Assembly (NCBI GenBank): GCA_003222395.1
Contig: QHWB01000041.1
Location: forward strand, 62,001 to 126,000
Reading direction: 5' to 3'
DNA length: 64,000 bases
Source of the DNA: Acidobacteriota bacterium
Lineage (GTDB): Bacteria > Acidobacteriota > Vicinamibacteria > Vicinamibacterales > CAVVIG01
Positions within the stretch are counted from its first letter, which is position 1; each line of letters starts with the position of its first letter. Shown here piece after piece: positions 55,422 through 64,000 of this stretch. Below the pieces are notes generated by a model. The model did no database searches. It was not told the origin of the DNA and was given only the letters and a program-made list of their open reading frames with translations. Position numbers and translations under genes: made by a program.

Positions 55422-56564
55422 ATGGCGACCAACGGCCGCTTTCTCACCACGCACGTCGGCAGCCTCCCGCGCCCCGACGATCTGATTGCCATGATGTGGG
55501 CGCGGGAAGACGGCATTCCCGTGGACAGGGCCGCGATGGAAGAGCGCGTGTGCCGGGCGGTGGACGAAGCCGTCGCGCGACAGATCCAGGCGGGGATCGA
55601 CATCGTCAACGACGGCGAGTGGGGAAAGCCGAGCTACGCGACGTACATCAAGGATCGGCTGAACGGTTTTGGCGGCACGGGCAACACCTACGTGTTTCAG
55701 GATATCGAGGCTTTTCCGCAGACGAAGGCCCGTGTGATGGCTGACCCGGGACGGAAGCACCGCAAGGCGCCCGCCTGCGACGCGCCGATCAGCGTGCGCG
55801 ACCTGGAGGCGCCGCTCAGGGATGCCGAGCGGCTGAAGACCGCTCTGAAGGCGCACGTCGCAGCGGGTGCGTTCCTGACCGCGGCGTCACCCGGAGTGAC
55901 CGCCTTCTTCTTCCGCAACGAGTATTACCGGACGCATGAGGACTACGTCTTCGCGATTGCCGAGGCGATGCGCGACGAGTACGAGACGATCGCCGCCGCA
56001 GGTGTGACGCTGCAGGTCGACTGCCCCGACCTGGCGATGGGACGGCACACGCAGTTCAAGGACCTTGACCTCGCCGGTTTTCGCGAGCGCATGGAACTGA
56101 ACGTCGAGGCACTCAACCGCGCGCTCGTGAACATCCCGGCTGGACAGGTCCGGATGCATTTATGCTGGGGCAACTATCCCGGTCCGCACCACTGCGACGT
56201 GCCGCTTCAGGACATCGTTGATGTCGTGTGGAAGGCGAAGCCGCATGCAATCCAATTCGAGGCGGCGAACCCGCGCCACGCCCATGAGTGGGCCGTGTTC
56301 GAAACGGTCAAGGTGCCGGAAGGCAAAGTGCTGATACCGGGCGTCATCGAATGCCAGTCCAACTACATCGAGCATCCGGAGCTCGTCGCGCAGCGGCTCG
56401 AGCGGTATGCCAACCTCGTCGGCCGTGACAACGTCATGGCCGGCGTCGACTGCGGCTTCAGCATTCATGTCGGATCGGGGGGTGTGGATCCGGATGTCGT
56501 CTGGGCCAAACTCGGCTCGCTCGCACAAGGCGCCGCCATCGCGAGCCGAAGGTTTTGGCCCTGA
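55422..56564 (+). CDS. MetE-like (cobalamin-independent methionine synthase II family) protein
   Basis: 380 residues from ATG 55422 (GAGGG about 6 bases upstream). It shares the MetE C-terminal fold: THVGSLPRP, GIDIVNDGEWGKPSY, QVDCPDLAMG, HLCWGNYPGPHH and GVDCGFSI. The His, Cys and later Cys fit the zinc site. It differs from the neighbour at 53398 in the H-x-C-W-G-N and VECQSN stretches, which recall epoxyalkane:thiol transferase and related enzymes. A role in transferring methyl or alkyl groups from an organic substrate is inferred. It is followed 19 bases later by an MBL hydrolase on the same strand. Confidence 0.82.
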   Translation: MATNGRFLTTHVGSLPRPDDLIAMMWAREDGIPVDRAAMEERVCRAVDEAVARQIQAGIDIVNDGEWGKPSYATYIKDRLNGFGGTGNTYVFQDIEAFPQTKARVMADPGRKHRKAPACDAPISVRDLEAPLRDAERLKTALKAHVAAGAFLTAASPGVTAFFFRNEYYRTHEDYVFAIAEAMRDEYETIAAAGVTLQVDCPDLAMGRHTQFKDLDLAGFRERMELNVEALNRALVNIPAGQVRMHLCWGNYPGPHHCDVPLQDIVDVVWKAKPHAIQFEAANPRHAHEWAVFETVKVPEGKVLIPGVIECQSNYIEHPELVAQRLERYANLVGRDNVMAGVDCGFSIHVGSGGVDPDVVWAKLGSLAQGAAIASRRFWP

Positions 56565-56583
56565 CGGCCACGAGGGCGTTCAT

Positions 56584-57507
56584 ATGTCCTGTCGTCTGGT
56601 GGCACGCAGAAGACTTCTTCCGGCGATCGTCGTGGTGGGTCTTGCGGTGGCTGGCGCGGCGGCGCAGCAACAGCGCCCGCGCATTCCGCCGACCGGCACG
56701 ATCAAGAAGATCCGCGACGACTTGTACGTAATTCCCGGTGCTGGCGGAAACACGACGGTGTTCGTGACGCAAGGCGGCGTCGTGCTCGTCGACACGAAGC
56801 TCCCAAACAACGGCGAGGCGATCCTGAACCAGGTGCGCAGCGTCACCGACAAGCCCGTGTCGACAATCGTCAACACGCATTCGCACCCGGATCACGTCGG
56901 CAGCAACGAGTACTTCCCGGCGTCGGTCGACGTGGTCACGCACGAGAACACACGGAAGTGGATGGCCGCCAACCCGCGTGTCGCGTCGAACCCGGCGGCG
57001 ATGCCGGACCGGACGTTCACCGACCGGATGACGCTGGGGAGCGGCGACGATCGGATCGACCTCTATTACTTCGGGGCCGGCCACACCAATGGCGACGCGT
57101 TCGTGGTCTTTCCAGTCCCTCGCGCGATGGCCGCCGGAGACATGTTCGCGTGGAAGATGGCGCCGCTCATCGATCCCATGGCGGGCGGCAGCGTGTTGGC
57201 GCTGCCCGACTCGCTCGAGAAGGCCTTGAACGTAATCCCGGACGTCGACACTGTGATCGAAGGCCACGGCGACCTCAACACCTGGGAGGGATTCCGCGAC
57301 TACGTGCAGTTCAATCGGGCGCTCGTCGACGCCGCGAAAGCCGGTATGGGAAAGAAGACCGCGGAGGAGATCGCGGCCGGACTGAAGCCGAAATTCCCCG
57401 TCTTCACGAAGGAGGAACTGCTGACGGACATGGAATACGGCGGCACGCCGTTGTCGCGCGCGGTGATCAACGTGAACGTCGCGTTCCAGGAATTGGGGAA
57501 GCGGTGA
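56584..57507 (+). CDS. Secreted MBL-fold metallo-hydrolase
   Basis: 307 residues from ATG 56584 (GAGGG 8 bases upstream). A signal peptide precedes a metallo-beta-lactamase fold: VVLVDTKLPNNG, the metal motif THSHPDHVGSN (HxHxDH), a later AAGDMFAW strand and VIEGHGDL (final His). All zinc ligands appear present. Close homologues occur as SoxH- or quinoprotein-associated hydrolases, but the substrate is unknown. Probably one transcript with the MetE-like gene before it. Confidence 0.85.
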   Translation: MSCRLVARRRLLPAIVVVGLAVAGAAAQQQRPRIPPTGTIKKIRDDLYVIPGAGGNTTVFVTQGGVVLVDTKLPNNGEAILNQVRSVTDKPVSTIVNTHSHPDHVGSNEYFPASVDVVTHENTRKWMAANPRVASNPAAMPDRTFTDRMTLGSGDDRIDLYYFGAGHTNGDAFVVFPVPRAMAAGDMFAWKMAPLIDPMAGGSVLALPDSLEKALNVIPDVDTVIEGHGDLNTWEGFRDYVQFNRALVDAAKAGMGKKTAEEIAAGLKPKFPVFTKEELLTDMEYGGTPLSRAVINVNVAFQELGKR

Positions 57508-57522
57508 GGGCCTTCTCGTCTT

Positions 57523-58959
57523 CTACCGCTTCCTGAACTCCAGCGGTATGCCGCCCTGGATGCTGCTCGTCACACCGGTGATGGTAGTGCCGTCGGCGGA
57601 GAGCTCCCCTGCAAAGTTCCACGACTGCGTGTTGGGGAATTCCCAGTTCATCCGACGGTCTTTGATCGTGAAGCGTCTGAGCGGCTTGTCGATCTTCACT
57701 TCCTTCGGAAGCGTCGTGCCGATCAGCTTGCCGACGAGAGCGCCATCCGCGGTTCTCGTGAACTCCAGTTCGATGTCGTAGTCGATCGTGGCGATGCGCG
57801 GCCGCCCGACCCAGCGTCCGGCCAGCGCGTTGGCAATGTCAGCCTCCACCTGTATCGGCGTCGCCGATTCCGCCTGCATGTTCGCACGCTCGAAGCGCGA
57901 CGTCGTGACGTAGTTCGGCACGATCTCGTTCCCCTCATGGCAGGCATACTCCCACCACTCGTACTTCGGATCGTGGCGCATCGGATAGCGGACGGTGAAC
58001 GGACGCGTGAGGATGACCGGATCCTCGGTCTTGATCTCGTAGAGCCACATCTCGTCGTTCAGCCGTGTGATCCGCTCCGTCGTCTTCATCTGGTCGCTTT
58101 GCGGGAAGCGGTTGCCGGCCGGCGACCCGACGACGGCAAGATTGATCATCGCCGCGAGTCCTCCTTTGTAGTTGGTCGTCTCGACGACGAGGGTGTTGCC
58201 CTCCCAACGGCCGCGCGAATCGCCCATGTAGTGCTTGTGCGCCGACGGCAGCGGCGGCCGGCCGTCGGTGAAGATGACGCGCGTGTCGTGGATCATCTCG
58301 AGGTCGAACACGACGACGCCCGGCGCCTGCCAGATCCTGAACCCGCCGTTGTAGCGATACGGCATCATCGACGAGGGCATGCCGCGCGTGATGCAGCGGT
58401 CCCAGCTGTCGAAGTCCGTGGGCGAGTCGAAGGCCGGCGACTCGCCGGGCAGCGACCAGCCGCTGCGCATCTCGAGCGCGCGGCGCTTTCCTTCCGGCGT
58501 CAGAGCCGGCAGCAAGCCGTTCGGTGGATCGACGATGAGCGTGGTCTGCCGCTGCGGCGTGCTCGGGTCGGTCACACCCGAGAGAAGCGCCCGGCCGTAC
58601 TCACCCTTCTCGATCTGCTGCCGACTGAGGTCCCCGCGGCCTGACGCGGTGGCGATGCGCTGCTTGTACTCCTCTTCCGTCCACCACGCCTTGTTCATGT
58701 CGCAGGGCGGGCCGCCGAAGCGGGTGGCGTTCGCACACCGTTCCAGCGGGACGCCGGCGGCCTGCATCATGTTCAAGTTGGCCTGGATGTCGGGTTCACC
58801 CCACGGCGTCTTCGGGTGAACCCAGCCCTTCGGGGTTCCGATGAAGTGGTTGGCCTCGTTTGGCGGTCCGAGAATCGATTGGCCGTGCGCGGTCACGACG
58901 AGAATCGCACCCGCCGCGGCACGGAGCAGCGCAATGCGCATCGTCTGCATGATTCGCAT
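57523..58959 (-). CDS. Secreted protein of the W-x-G/D-N/D-T/A-L-V-V/I family
   Basis: 478 residues. A signal peptide is present whichever of the clustered Met codons (58959, 58947 or 58941) is used; 58941 gives the most typical length. The mature protein has GWVHPKTPWGEPDIQANLNM and RIWQAPGVVVFDLEMIHDTR, then the family hallmark WEGNTLVVETTNYKG, and a C-terminal beta domain with DIELEFTRTADGALVGKL. This family is frequent in Acidobacteria. The function is unknown. It is divergent from the PQQ gene with only 29 bases between, so promoters must overlap coding sequence. Confidence 0.75.
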   Translation of the reverse strand: MRIMQTMRIALLRAAAGAILVVTAHGQSILGPPNEANHFIGTPKGWVHPKTPWGEPDIQANLNMMQAAGVPLERCANATRFGGPPCDMNKAWWTEEEYKQRIATASGRGDLSRQQIEKGEYGRALLSGVTDPSTPQRQTTLIVDPPNGLLPALTPEGKRRALEMRSGWSLPGESPAFDSPTDFDSWDRCITRGMPSSMMPYRYNGGFRIWQAPGVVVFDLEMIHDTRVIFTDGRPPLPSAHKHYMGDSRGRWEGNTLVVETTNYKGGLAAMINLAVVGSPAGNRFPQSDQMKTTERITRLNDEMWLYEIKTEDPVILTRPFTVRYPMRHDPKYEWWEYACHEGNEIVPNYVTTSRFERANMQAESATPIQVEADIANALAGRWVGRPRIATIDYDIELEFTRTADGALVGKLIGTTLPKEVKIDKPLRRFTIKDRRMNWEFPNTQSWNFAGELSADGTTITGVTSSIQGGIPLEFRKR

Positions 58960-58988
58960 AGTCTACGTCACACGGTCCTCGGAGTAAG

Positions 58989-61004
58989 ATGCGCATCTTC
59001 ATGCGCAGATTAGGGCGATTCGTCGTGCTGACGGCGGGTCTGTTCGCCGCCGCGACCGCCGTGGGGGGCCAAGCGCGGCCCAGGCTCTACACGACATGGA
59101 GATCCTACGGCGGCGGCGCCCATTCATCGCAGTATTCGGCGCTCAAGCAGATCAACAAGTCGAACGTGTCCCAGCTGCAGGTGGCCTGGACGTTCCCCGT
59201 CAGCGGCACGGTCATCTTCAATCCGCTCGTCATTGACAGCGTGATGTATCTGCAGGCGTCGGGCAATACGCTGGCGGCTGTGGACGCCGCGACCGGCAAC
59301 GAGATCTGGCGCAGACAGACGCAGGGACCGATCGGCGCGCGCGGAATGAACTATTGGGAGAGTCCCGATCGCTCGGATCGCCGGCTGCTGTTCATTGCAG
59401 GCGGCTACCTCACGGCCATCAACGCGCAGACCGGCGATGCGATTGCTGGCTTCGGCGACAACGGCCGCGTGGATCTCCGGATCGCGCTCCATCGGCAGGC
59501 GGCGCAGCCGCTGCAGACTGGCAATCCGGGCCGCATCTTCGAGAACACGATGATCGTGTCGTTGCCTGCGCAGGGCGTGAGTTACGACGCCACGCCCGCC
59601 GACGTGCAGGCGTACGACGTGCGCACCGGCAGGATTCAATGGGTCTTCCACAGCATCCCGCATCCCGGCGAGTTCGGGTACGACACGTGGCCGCCTGAGG
59701 CCTACAAAAAGTCCGGCGGCGTCCACAACTGGAGCGAGTCCACCGTCGACGAGCAGCGTGGCATCGCGTTCATCAGCTTCGGCAGCCCGCGCTTCGATTT
59801 CTATGGCGGCGATCGTCCGGGCACAAATTTGTTCGGCAACTCGCTCGTGGCGCTCGACGCGCGCACCGGCAAACGCATCTGGCATTACCAGTTGGTGCAT
59901 CACGATCTGTGGGACTACGACCTGCCCCAGGCGCCGAAGCTGTTGACCATCCGCCAGAGCGGCCGCAATGTCGACGTCGTCGCGCAGGCGACGAAGCACG
60001 GCTTCCTGTTCGTCTTCGAGCGCGAGACCGGACGTCCGATCTGGCCGATCGAGGAACGGCCGGTGCCGCAGTCCGACGTGCCGGGAGAGCATGCGTCCCC
60101 GACGCAGCCCTTCCCGACGAGGCCGGCGCCGTTCGCGCGCCAGGCGTTCGCCGAGAAAGACCTCAACCCGTATCTGCCGGCGGCTGAGCGAGAGGCGCTC
60201 GTGCAGCGCGTCAAGTCTCTTCGCAACGACGGTCTGTTCACGCCGCCAAGCTTCGAGGGCAGCATCTCGATGCCGGGACACAACGGCGGCGCGAACTTCG
60301 CGACCTCCGCCGTCGATCCCACACGCGGTGAGATGTACGTAGTCGCCAAGGCGCTGCCGACGGTCGATCGACTGACGCTGCCAGGTGAGGGCGGACGTGG
60401 CGGGGTCCCCAACGCGGCAGCCGCGTTGGGGGCCCCGCGTGGTGGAAGAGCGGGCCCCATCGTCACGCCGGAGCAGAAGGCACAGCTGACGGCGCAGGCC
60501 AAGGAGCTGCTCGCGACCGGCGAACAACTGCGACTCGAGTCCCCGTACGAGTTCATGAATCAGAACAGCCGAAGCATGAGCGCCATCGGGCCGCCCTGGT
60601 CGGAGATGACCGCGTACGACCTGAACACGGGAGAGATCAGATGGCGGATTCCGACGGGCACGGTGCTCGCCCCGCCGGAGCTGGGGATTCCACCGAACAC
60701 CGGCTCTCACTTCCCGCGCGGTGGTCCGCTCGTAACGGCCGGCGGCCTCGTCTTCTTCGCCACAGGGTCAGACCGCCAGTTGCGCGCCTACGATCGCGAC
60801 AACGGTCACGAAGTGTGGTCGATGGAACTTTCAGCTGCGTCGGAGGGAATGCCTGCGACCTATGAGATCCGCGGCCGGCAGTTCATTGTCGTTCCTGCCG
60901 CCGCCGGCACCGGAATGTTCGCCGCGCGCTTTGGCGGGCCGGGCCCCGCCGGTCGTGGAGCCGGTGGACCTCCGGGGCAGTACATCGTGCTGGCGTTGAG
61001 ATGA
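58989..61004 (+). CDS. PQQ-binding beta-propeller protein (quinoprotein glucose-dehydrogenase-like)
   Basis: 671 residues; GGAG lies 5 bases before ATG 58989. A signal peptide, then a PQQ propeller: WRSYGGGAHSSQYSALKQIN, A-A-V-D-A-x-T-G-x-E-I-W, HHDLWDYDLPQAPKLL, TPPSFEGSISMPGHNGGANF and LRAYDRDNGHEVWSM. HHDLWDYDLP and GHNGGANF are characteristic of membrane-type sugar dehydrogenases. No membrane anchor or haem motif is present, so electrons must go to a separate acceptor. A palindrome is inserted in frame at 60401-60437. ATGA joins its stop to the next gene. Confidence 0.88.
   Translation: MRIFMRRLGRFVVLTAGLFAAATAVGGQARPRLYTTWRSYGGGAHSSQYSALKQINKSNVSQLQVAWTFPVSGTVIFNPLVIDSVMYLQASGNTLAAVDAATGNEIWRRQTQGPIGARGMNYWESPDRSDRRLLFIAGGYLTAINAQTGDAIAGFGDNGRVDLRIALHRQAAQPLQTGNPGRIFENTMIVSLPAQGVSYDATPADVQAYDVRTGRIQWVFHSIPHPGEFGYDTWPPEAYKKSGGVHNWSESTVDEQRGIAFISFGSPRFDFYGGDRPGTNLFGNSLVALDARTGKRIWHYQLVHHDLWDYDLPQAPKLLTIRQSGRNVDVVAQATKHGFLFVFERETGRPIWPIEERPVPQSDVPGEHASPTQPFPTRPAPFARQAFAEKDLNPYLPAAEREALVQRVKSLRNDGLFTPPSFEGSISMPGHNGGANFATSAVDPTRGEMYVVAKALPTVDRLTLPGEGGRGGVPNAAAALGAPRGGRAGPIVTPEQKAQLTAQAKELLATGEQLRLESPYEFMNQNSRSMSAIGPPWSEMTAYDLNTGEIRWRIPTGTVLAPPELGIPPNTGSHFPRGGPLVTAGGLVFFATGSDRQLRAYDRDNGHEVWSMELSAASEGMPATYEIRGRQFIVVPAAAGTGMFAARFGGPGPAGRGAGGPPGQYIVLALR
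60401..60437. repeat. Palindromic element inside PQQ gene
   Basis: CGGGGTCCCCAACGCGG (60401-60417) and CCGCGTTGGGGGCCCCG (60421-60437) form 17-base arms with one G-T mismatch around CAG. It is translated in frame as a Gly/Ala/Pro-rich loop within the propeller. Related GGGGCCCC palindromes occur at 28021-28097. Confidence 0.75.
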
Positions 61005-61021
61005 CAGTAGCGGAGACGCAC

Positions 61022-61885
61022 ATGCGTAACCGGTTTACGTACGCATTCATCGCGATCATGCTGGGAACTGCCGCGACGCTGACCGGCACTGCGCAACAGC
61101 CCGCTCGTCAAGGCGGCGCGGCAGCGCCGGGCCGCGGTCGCGGAGCGTCGCGAGCCGCGCGACCGGATCGAATCGCCGGCCATCCAAACCTGAATGGCAT
61201 CTGGCAGGCCATCAACACCGCCAACTGGAACCTCGAGGGTCACTCTGCCACGGTGACCGCGTTCTGGCAGCTCGGCGCCATGTTCGCGATTCCGGCGGGA
61301 CAGAGCGTGATCGTCGACAACAACGGCACGATCCCGTACACGCCGGAGGGCTTGAAGAAGCGGCAGGAGAACCAGGCCGGATGGCCCACGTCGGATCCGG
61401 AAGCCAAGTGCTACATGCCCGGGCTCCCGCGAGCGACCTACATGCCGTACCCGTTCCAGATCGTCCAGGGAACGAACGACATCCTCTTCATGTACGAGTA
61501 CGCCAGCGCCAATCGCGTCGTCCATATGACCAACCACACCGAGTCGCCGGTGGACAGCTGGATGGGGTGGTCGAACGGCAAATGGGATGGCGACGCGCTG
61601 GTCATCGACGTGAGGAGCTTCAACGATCTGTCCTGGTTCGACCGAGCCGGCAATCACCACAGCGATGCGCTCACGGTCACCGAGCGCTACGCGCTGGCGC
61701 CCGGCGGGACGCACCTCAACTACGAGGCGCGGATCGAGGACCCGAAGACGTTCACCCGGCCCTGGACGATCCGCATGCCGCTCTACCGCCGGCTGGATCC
61801 GAAGGTCCAGCTTCTCGAGTACAAGTGCGTCGAATTCTCAGAGGAGCTGCTCTACGGCGATCTGAAAAAGAAAACTCCTGGGTAG
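61022..61885 (+). CDS. Secreted protein of the W-x-G/D-D-A-L-V-I family
   Basis: I prefer ATG 61022 because GGAG (61012-61015) is 6 bases away; ATG 61001, which overlaps the previous stop, is in frame but less likely. 287 residues with a signal peptide and HPNLNGIWQAINTANWNLEG, then the hallmark WDGDALVIDVRSFNDLSWFD. Same family as the proteins at 57523 and 62551. Function unknown. The operon context with a PQQ enzyme suggests a periplasmic accessory or substrate-binding role. Confidence 0.75.
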   Translation: MRNRFTYAFIAIMLGTAATLTGTAQQPARQGGAAAPGRGRGASRAARPDRIAGHPNLNGIWQAINTANWNLEGHSATVTAFWQLGAMFAIPAGQSVIVDNNGTIPYTPEGLKKRQENQAGWPTSDPEAKCYMPGLPRATYMPYPFQIVQGTNDILFMYEYASANRVVHMTNHTESPVDSWMGWSNGKWDGDALVIDVRSFNDLSWFDRAGNHHSDALTVTERYALAPGGTHLNYEARIEDPKTFTRPWTIRMPLYRRLDPKVQLLEYKCVEFSEELLYGDLKKKTPG

Positions 61886-61921
61886 GCGCGACTGGCTATA
61901 CTCTCGCAGGAGAGAGATCCG

Positions 61922-62344
61922 GTGCATACGAAATTACTCCGCGTGATCGCCGGTGCCGCGCTGCTCGTTGCGTCTGCGGACCCGCTCATCGCGCACCACT
62001 CGTTCGCGGCCGAGTTCGACGTGAACAAGCCCGTCACGATAAAGGGCAAGGTCGTCAAGATGGAGTGGATCAACCCGCACTCCTGGATCTACATCGACGC
62101 GACGGATCCGGCCGGGAAGGTGGAGCATTGGAAGGTGGAAGGCGGAGCGCCGAACGCGCTGATCCGCCGCGGCTGGACCAAGAACTCGCTGCCCTCCGGC
62201 ATCGAGATTATCGTCGAGGGCTTCCAGGCGAAGGACGGTTCGAACCGCGCGAACGGCCGTGACATCACCTTCCCGGACGGGAAGAAGTTGTTTGTCGGCT
62301 CGACGGGCACCGGCGCGCCGGACGAGAAAAAGGAACGCCGGTAG
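61922..62344 (+). CDS. DUF6152 family secreted protein
   Basis: 140 residues from GTG 61922, with GGAGAGAG a few bases upstream. A signal peptide ends LIAHH. The mature start HHSFAAEFDVNKPVTIKGKV and KMEWINPHSWIYIDATD are the family signature, a small beta-barrel (OB-like) fold. Two adjacent His at the mature N-terminus could bind metal. Commonly found beside the W-x-D-x-L-V proteins, as here. Function unknown. Confidence 0.85.
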   Translation: MHTKLLRVIAGAALLVASADPLIAHHSFAAEFDVNKPVTIKGKVVKMEWINPHSWIYIDATDPAGKVEHWKVEGGAPNALIRRGWTKNSLPSGIEIIVEGFQAKDGSNRANGRDITFPDGKKLFVGSTGTGAPDEKKERR

Positions 62345-62550
62345 ATTTGAGCCCTCAACCCTTTCGATAGACCGAGCGCCACAACCAACCAACATCGTCG
62401 GCGATTCCAACCACAGCTTTCCCGTCAATTCGGCAGTGAACGGCTTCCCGCTCCACGATAGGGATCCGGCGCGGGATCTTATCTCCGACCAAATCGGATC
62501 GAGTAGGTTTACCATCTCGCACGGGATAACGATTTGACCGGAGGCCTCGT

Positions 62551-63387
62551 ATGCATCGACTCTTGGGCCGCTCTGCCGCCGCCGTCGTCGCCGCGTTCGG
62601 ACTGACGTGCGCATCGACTCTCAGCGCACAGTGGTTGAAGTATCCGACTGCCGGCGTACCGCGGAAGGCTGACGGAACGGTCGATCTGTCTGCGCCCGCG
62701 CCTCGCACGGCTGGCGGCAAGCCGGACTTCTCCGGAATCTGGCTGACTGGAAACCCGCAGTGCGCCCAGGGGGTCAATCCGGTGACGTACACGTGCGGTG
62801 TGGAGCTGCCGATGGGCAAAGAAGGCTTCAACATGGGGGCCAGCCTGCCCGGCGGGCTGCCGTACCAACCATGGCTGGCGGCGCTCGTGAAGGAACGAAC
62901 CGCCAACCACGCCAAGGATGATCCGCACGTTCGCTGCCTGCCCGACACCTTCCTGCGTGCCTACAGCCTTCCGCATTTCGTCAGGTTCGTGCAGACGCCA
63001 AGCCTGCTGGTCGCCCTGATCGAGATGAACGCCAATTATCGGATGGTGTTCTTGGATGCGCGGCCGCTGCCGGACGATCCCGTGCCCTCGTGGCAGGGTT
63101 ACTCATCCGCGAAATGGGAAAGCGACACGCTCGTCATCGATTCAAACGGTTTTCGCGACGACATCTGGATCGATTGGAATGGAAGCATGATCACGTCGGT
63201 CGCCAGAGTGCGGGAGCGCATCCGCCGGCCCGACTTCGGACACCTTGAGATAGAAGTCACGGTCGACGATTCCAAGGCGTACACGAAGCCGTGGACGGTG
63301 ACGTTGAAACAACAAATCGCGGTCGATACGGAACTCGTGGACGAGATCTGTCTGGAAAACGAGCAATCGTATCAACGCATGAAATGA
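62551..63387 (+). CDS. Secreted protein of the W-E-S-D-T-L-V-I family
   Basis: 278 residues from ATG 62551 with GGAGG 6 bases upstream. A signal peptide is followed by GGKPDFSGIWLTGNPQCAQG and the hallmark WESDTLVIDSNGFRDDIWID. Its stop overlaps the next start (ATGA), so the two are co-translated. No known enzyme motif. The 206 bases before it (62345-62550) contain no recognisable gene. Confidence 0.75.
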   Translation: MHRLLGRSAAAVVAAFGLTCASTLSAQWLKYPTAGVPRKADGTVDLSAPAPRTAGGKPDFSGIWLTGNPQCAQGVNPVTYTCGVELPMGKEGFNMGASLPGGLPYQPWLAALVKERTANHAKDDPHVRCLPDTFLRAYSLPHFVRFVQTPSLLVALIEMNANYRMVFLDARPLPDDPVPSWQGYSSAKWESDTLVIDSNGFRDDIWIDWNGSMITSVARVRERIRRPDFGHLEIEVTVDDSKAYTKPWTVTLKQQIAVDTELVDEICLENEQSYQRMK

Positions 63388-64000
63388 GAACACATCCTGC
63401 GGCGATCGCGGCAGGGCTGTGTGTGCTGACATCGGCGCTCCTGGTCGCGCAGACCATGGCGCCGCGGCTGCCGCCCGCGCCTCCCAATCTACCGGCGGCG
63501 TCGCTGCAGGCGCCGCTCGATCCCGGCTACGCGGCATTGATCGCGATGTGCAAGACGCCGCCGCCTGCTAGAGGCGGCCGTGGCCGCGCCGGAGCTCCGG
63601 GCGGCGCGCGCGGCGCGCCGCCGCCGCAACGCCTCAGGGAGTACACGGTCACGGAAATTCCTGGCGTGATCGCGGCCGGACGGAAATGGACGTTCGTCTG
63701 GCAGCAGGCGGGCAACAACGGCGACGGCATCGTCGGCACCGACGACGGCGGCGTGTTGCTGGCGCAAAACGACAGCAGCAGAGTCGTGAAGCTGGATAAG
63801 AACGGCAACCCGTCGGTTGCGTACTCCGAGACGCACACGGGCGGCGCCTTGTCGATGAGCTCGAGGGGCCGCCTGTTCATCGTCGAGCGCGGGCTGCGAA
63901 TGAAGATCGAGCAGCTCGCACCGCAGCGGAGACTGCTGACGGACAGTTTTCAGAGTGAGCCGCTCGACTGTATCGGGGGCGTCATCAACGACCTGACCGC
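63384..64000 (+). CDS. SMP-30/gluconolactonase-like protein (3' end outside window)
   Basis: ATG 63384 overlaps the TGA of the preceding gene. The frame is open to the end of the window, giving at least 205 residues. A signal peptide (AAIAAGLCVLTSALLVAQ), a Gly/Arg/Pro-rich linker and then propeller strands GIVGTDDGGVLLAQNDSSRV, VKLDKNGN, SSRGRLFIVERG and IGGVINDLT. The G-V-x-N-D-L end matches the metal-site strand of SMP-30/gluconolactonase proteins. It probably opens sugar lactones made by the upstream PQQ sugar dehydrogenase; this is inference from order. The C-terminal half is not visible. Confidence 0.75.
   Translation, partial: MRTHPAAIAAGLCVLTSALLVAQTMAPRLPPAPPNLPAASLQAPLDPGYAALIAMCKTPPPARGGRGRAGAPGGARGAPPPQRLREYTVTEIPGVIAAGRKWTFVWQQAGNNGDGIVGTDDGGVLLAQNDSSRVVKLDKNGNPSVAYSETHTGGALSMSSRGRLFIVERGLRMKIEQLAPQRRLLTDSFQSEPLDCIGGVINDLT

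Noticed and set aside
62345-62550. Minus-strand frame in the gap before 62551
   Set aside because: Some stretches look protein-like, but there is no start, no family match that I recognise and it overlaps the start of a good gene.

Overview
The window is high-GC bacterial chromosome, most probably from an Acidobacteriota of the Vicinamibacteria type. The basis is gene content: four SusC/Oar-like TonB-dependent receptors with N-terminal carboxypeptidase-regulatory domains (two more if a gutted copy and a fused barrel are counted in part), PQQ dehydrogenases, NHL-repeat secreted proteins, secreted proteins with a W-x-x-D/N-x-L-V-[IV] signature, DUF6152, DUF3179, and many short GC-rich palindromes between and inside genes. 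No rRNA, tRNA, CRISPR array or complete insertion sequence was recognised.

Layout. 1-5.6 kb: a patatin and a DUF2235 lipase overlap, followed by a short VOC protein and an MFS/spermidine-synthase fusion. 5.7-6.9 kb: gene debris (a broken PEP-CTERM protein, a decayed duplicate of the end of the spermidine-synthase gene, a VapC/PIN tail). 6.9-11 kb: an orphan RnfD-like protein with DUF2330, then a sigma factor with its anti-sigma factor. 11-16.4 kb: TonB receptor, HD-GYP response regulator, and a DUF3179 gene whose in-frame TGA replaces the first Cys of a CxxC motif. 16.4-21.5 kb: cupin, three-domain VOC protein with an ECF sigma factor, RhlE-like helicase, NHL protein. 21.8-28 kb: large TonB receptor, CNB-DUF1003 membrane protein, DUF4097 protein and remnants. 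28-34 kb: two divergent cytochrome c/PQQ dehydrogenases and a FAD oxidoreductase. 34-40 kb: a gutted TonB receptor, a repeat-rich gap, a second NHL protein, degraded S8 peptidase/MBL genes and an intact patatin. 40-46.5 kb: a leader with a strong hairpin, a 30-residue membrane ORF, a YeiH-type transporter, a PHP/beta-barrel fusion, a CPBP protease and two small proteins. 46.7-55 kb: esterase, PPOX protein, TonB receptor, ring-cleaving-dioxygenase-like VOC protein, MetE-like protein and a broken carboxyltransferase. 55-64 kb: second MetE-like protein, MBL hydrolase, and secreted proteins around a third PQQ protein, ending in a gluconolactonase-like gene that runs off the window.

The gene set suggests a soil heterotroph that takes up large substrates through TonB receptors and oxidises alcohols and sugars in the periplasm. 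Three things stand out. First, the DUF3179 gene looks like a selenoprotein (U-x-x-C with a SECIS-like hairpin after the UGA). Second, palindromic repeats sit in frame inside at least four coding regions. Third, several loci look like deletion scars that join the inside of one gene to the inside of another, or remove the middle of one gene.
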